In this document: piece after piece, positions 62,322 to 64,000 of the stretch
Layout: every line of letters begins with the position of its first letter
Position numbering within the stretch: position 1 is the first letter of the stretch
DNA from: Solidesulfovibrio carbinolicus
Lineage (GTDB): Bacteria > Desulfobacterota > Desulfovibrionia > Desulfovibrionales > Desulfovibrionaceae
Assembly: GCF_004135975.1 (NCBI RefSeq)
Contig: NZ_CP026538.1
Location: forward strand, 2,356,001-2,420,000
Direction: 5' to 3'
Length of the DNA: 64,000 nt
Notes under the pieces: model-generated
The model's input: the letters and a program-made list of their open reading frames with translations, nothing else
The model's database searches: none
Told to the model about the DNA's origin: nothing
Program-made: the position numbers and the translations under genes

Positions 62322-63626
62322 ATGCCCTGTCCCCGCTTTACCGTCACCGGTCCGGCCGATTTCGGGGCGCTTCGCGCCCTGCTCGCCACTCGCGAGGAGG
62401 CGGCCGGCGACGCCGAGGAAAAAGTCCGCCGCATCCTGGCCGACGTGGCCGAGCGCGGCGACGCCGCCCTGGTGGAACTGACCCGCGATTTCGACTGCAA
62501 GACCTTCGACGCCTCCTGTCTGCGCGTGCCCGCCGCCGACATCGAGGCCGGCAAAAACGCCATCCCCGCCGCCGACCTAGCCATCATTGAGGAAGCCGCG
62601 GCCAACATCCGCGACTTCCATGAGCGCCAGAAGGAACAGTCCTGGTGGGTTCCGTCCCCGGGCGGCACCATGCTCGGCCAGATCGTCACCCCGGTGGACG
62701 CCGCCGGGTGCTATGTGCCCGGAGGGCGCGGCGGCGAAACGCCGCTTATTTCGAGCCTGCTCATGAACGCCATCCCGGCCGCCGTGGCCGGCGTGCCGCG
62801 CATCGTGGCCGTGTCCCCGCCCCGGGCCGACGGCACGCTCAATCCCTACATCCTGGCCGCCGCCGCCGTGTGCGGCGTCACCGAGATCTACCGCCTGGGC
62901 AGCGCCTGGGCCATCGCCGCCCTGGCCTACGGCACGGAGACCATCGCCCCGGTGGACGTGGTGGTCGGGCCGGGCAACATCTACGTCACCACGGCCAAGC
63001 GCCTGCTCATCGGCCGCATCGGCATCGATATGATCGCCGGGCCAAGCGAGATCGCCATCCTGGCCGACTCCACGGCCAACCCCGAATGGCTGGCCGCCGA
63101 CATGCTGTCCCAGGCCGAGCACGACCCCATGGCCGCCGCCGTGTGCTTAAGCGACGACAAGGCGCTTTTGGACGCCACCTGCGCCGAGCTGGCCAAGCAA
63201 GTGGCCGCCCTGCCCAGAAACGACATCGCCGCCGCCTCTCTCTCCCACTTCGGGGCTTTGGTCGCCGTGCCCGACCTCGACGTCGGCATGGAACTCATAA
63301 ACGCCATCGCGCCTGAGCATTTCGAGCTGTGCGTGGCCGATCCCTGGGCCATGGTCGGCAAGGTGCGCCACGCCGGCGCGGTATTCATGGGGCATCACTG
63401 CCCCGAACCGGTCGGCGACTATTTCGCCGGCCCCAACCATGTGCTGCCGACCATGGGCACAGCCCGGTTCTCCTCGGCCCTGTCCGTGTCCACCTTTACC
63501 AAGAAAACCAGCCTGATTGCCGCCGCCCCGAGCTACGTGGCCGCCAACGGCCCCAAGATCGCCCGGCTGGCCAGGCTCGAAAACCTCGAAGCCCACGCCC
63601 GCAGCGTGGAATGCCGTCTGAAATAA
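62322..63626 (+). CDS. hisD: Histidinol dehydrogenase
   Basis: 434 residues. Catalyses the last two steps of histidine synthesis, histidinol to histidine. YVPGGRGGETPLISSLLMNA (about 128-147), VDVVVGPGNIYV, the zinc and catalytic motif SQAEHDPMA (about 263-271) and IAPEHFELC (about 327-335) are intact. The ATG at 62322 follows AAGGATA. No other his gene is in the window; purC follows 16 bases later. Confidence 0.96.
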   Translation: MPCPRFTVTGPADFGALRALLATREEAAGDAEEKVRRILADVAERGDAALVELTRDFDCKTFDASCLRVPAADIEAGKNAIPAADLAIIEEAAANIRDFHERQKEQSWWVPSPGGTMLGQIVTPVDAAGCYVPGGRGGETPLISSLLMNAIPAAVAGVPRIVAVSPPRADGTLNPYILAAAAVCGVTEIYRLGSAWAIAALAYGTETIAPVDVVVGPGNIYVTTAKRLLIGRIGIDMIAGPSEIAILADSTANPEWLAADMLSQAEHDPMAAAVCLSDDKALLDATCAELAKQVAALPRNDIAAASLSHFGALVAVPDLDVGMELINAIAPEHFELCVADPWAMVGKVRHAGAVFMGHHCPEPVGDYFAGPNHVLPTMGTARFSSALSVSTFTKKTSLIAAAPSYVAANGPKIARLARLENLEAHARSVECRLK

Positions 63627-63642
63627 GCAAGGAGCGCCATAT

Positions 63643-64000
63643 ATGCACGCCGTGACCGAAACCGACATCAAGGCCTACCCCCTGCGTTCCCGGGGCAAGG
63701 TGCGCGACATTTACGACCTCTCGCCGGACAGCCTGCTTTTGGTCACCACCGACCGCATCTCGGCCTATGACGTCATCATGCCCGACCCCATTCCGCTCAA
63801 GGGCGTGATCCTCAACCAGATTACGCTTTTTTGGATGGACATGTTCAAGGACATGGTTCCCAACCACCTGATCGCCTCGGACGTGGCCGAGTATCCCGCG
63901 CCGCTGGCTCCCTACGCCGCCGATCTGGCCGGCCGGTCGGTGGTGGCCAAAAAGGCCAAGCCCCTGCCCATCGAGTGCATCGTGCGCGGCTTTATCACCG
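63643..64000 (+). CDS. purC: SAICAR synthase, 5' part
   Basis: The first 119 codons are present; the gene runs off the window. N-terminal RSRGKVRDIYDL (about 16-27), LLVTTDRISAYDVIMPDPIP and KPLPIECIVRGFI are diagnostic. It joins aspartate to CAIR in purine synthesis. AAGGAG lies 13 bases upstream of the ATG. The MPDPIP form is typical of the long bacterial type. Probably in one operon with hisD. Confidence 0.95.
   Translation, partial: MHAVTETDIKAYPLRSRGKVRDIYDLSPDSLLLVTTDRISAYDVIMPDPIPLKGVILNQITLFWMDMFKDMVPNHLIASDVAEYPAPLAPYAADLAGRSVVAKKAKPLPIECIVRGFIT

Overview
This 64 kb window is G+C-rich, densely coding chromosomal DNA from what is most likely a sulfate-reducing deltaproteobacterium of the Desulfovibrio/Solidesulfovibrio type. 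The evidence is a secreted tetraheme cytochrome c3 with the CX2CH/CX4CH/CX2CH/CX4CH heme pattern, the futalosine-pathway menaquinone enzyme MqnC together with a UbiD-type decarboxylase, HypA/HypB nickel-maturation genes, an LL-diaminopimelate aminotransferase, a multidomain DHH-CBS tRNA nucleotidyltransferase, and an FmdE protein next to a FecBCD-type importer. The window holds about 67 genes, one tRNA (Leu, anticodon CAA), no CRISPR array, no recognisable transposase and no prophage.

Layout. 1-6.4 kb (mostly minus): base-excision glycosylase Tag, DUF488, UbiD, two unknown proteins, a DnaJ-domain protein, a YkgJ Cys-cluster protein and a CoA-binding protein. 6.5-10 kb: MqnC, an EamA exporter and an M24 peptidase. 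10.2-13.9 kb (minus): FmdE plus ABC importer (binding protein, ATPase, permease). 14-16 kb (minus): cyclase-family enzyme, cytochrome c3, CBS protein. 16.2-25.9 kb (plus): Pcm, Mrp, PgsA, a small unknown protein, FtsB-like, TPR protein, lipoprotein, Fbp, TsaD, thioredoxin and its reductase, BamD. 26-33.4 kb (plus): an unknown HisD-reminiscent protein overlapping an EF-G paralogue, an acyltransferase, then the overlapping chain RsmD-CoaD-MiaA-amidase. 33.6-37.7 kb: TatA, a Cys-rich protein, an acidic unknown protein, HAD phosphatase, YggT, DivIVA-like, DUF167, DUF465. 37.7-41 kb: ilvB-ilvN-ilvC for branched-chain amino acids. 41-43.8 kb: Sel1 protein, unknown exported protein, SemiSWEET, YgdI/R lipoprotein, methyltransferase-like protein. 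44-47.4 kb (minus): GNAT, HypB, HypA, DUF554, a low-G+C alpha/beta hydrolase and tRNA-Leu. 47.5-50.5 kb: Tgt and adenine deaminase. 50.5-51.4 kb: the only long non-coding gap. 51.4-58.3 kb (minus): two tandem GT-C-like membrane proteins, a YHS protein, FolK, DapL. 58.4-64 kb (plus): XerC/D recombinase, the tRNA nucleotidyltransferase, HisD and the 5' part of PurC.

The most unusual feature is a dispersed family of at least nine intergenic elements. Each has a conserved core close to GATGCCTCCGGCGGCC followed by a G/C-rich stem-loop and a C-tract. Seven copies follow or form the 3' end of a gene in sense orientation. Three pairs face each other between genes. The stems differ in sequence but keep pairing. 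Two copies have been absorbed into coding sequence and supply the last residues of a protein. No associated transposase lies in the window, so how the family spread or what it does is open.
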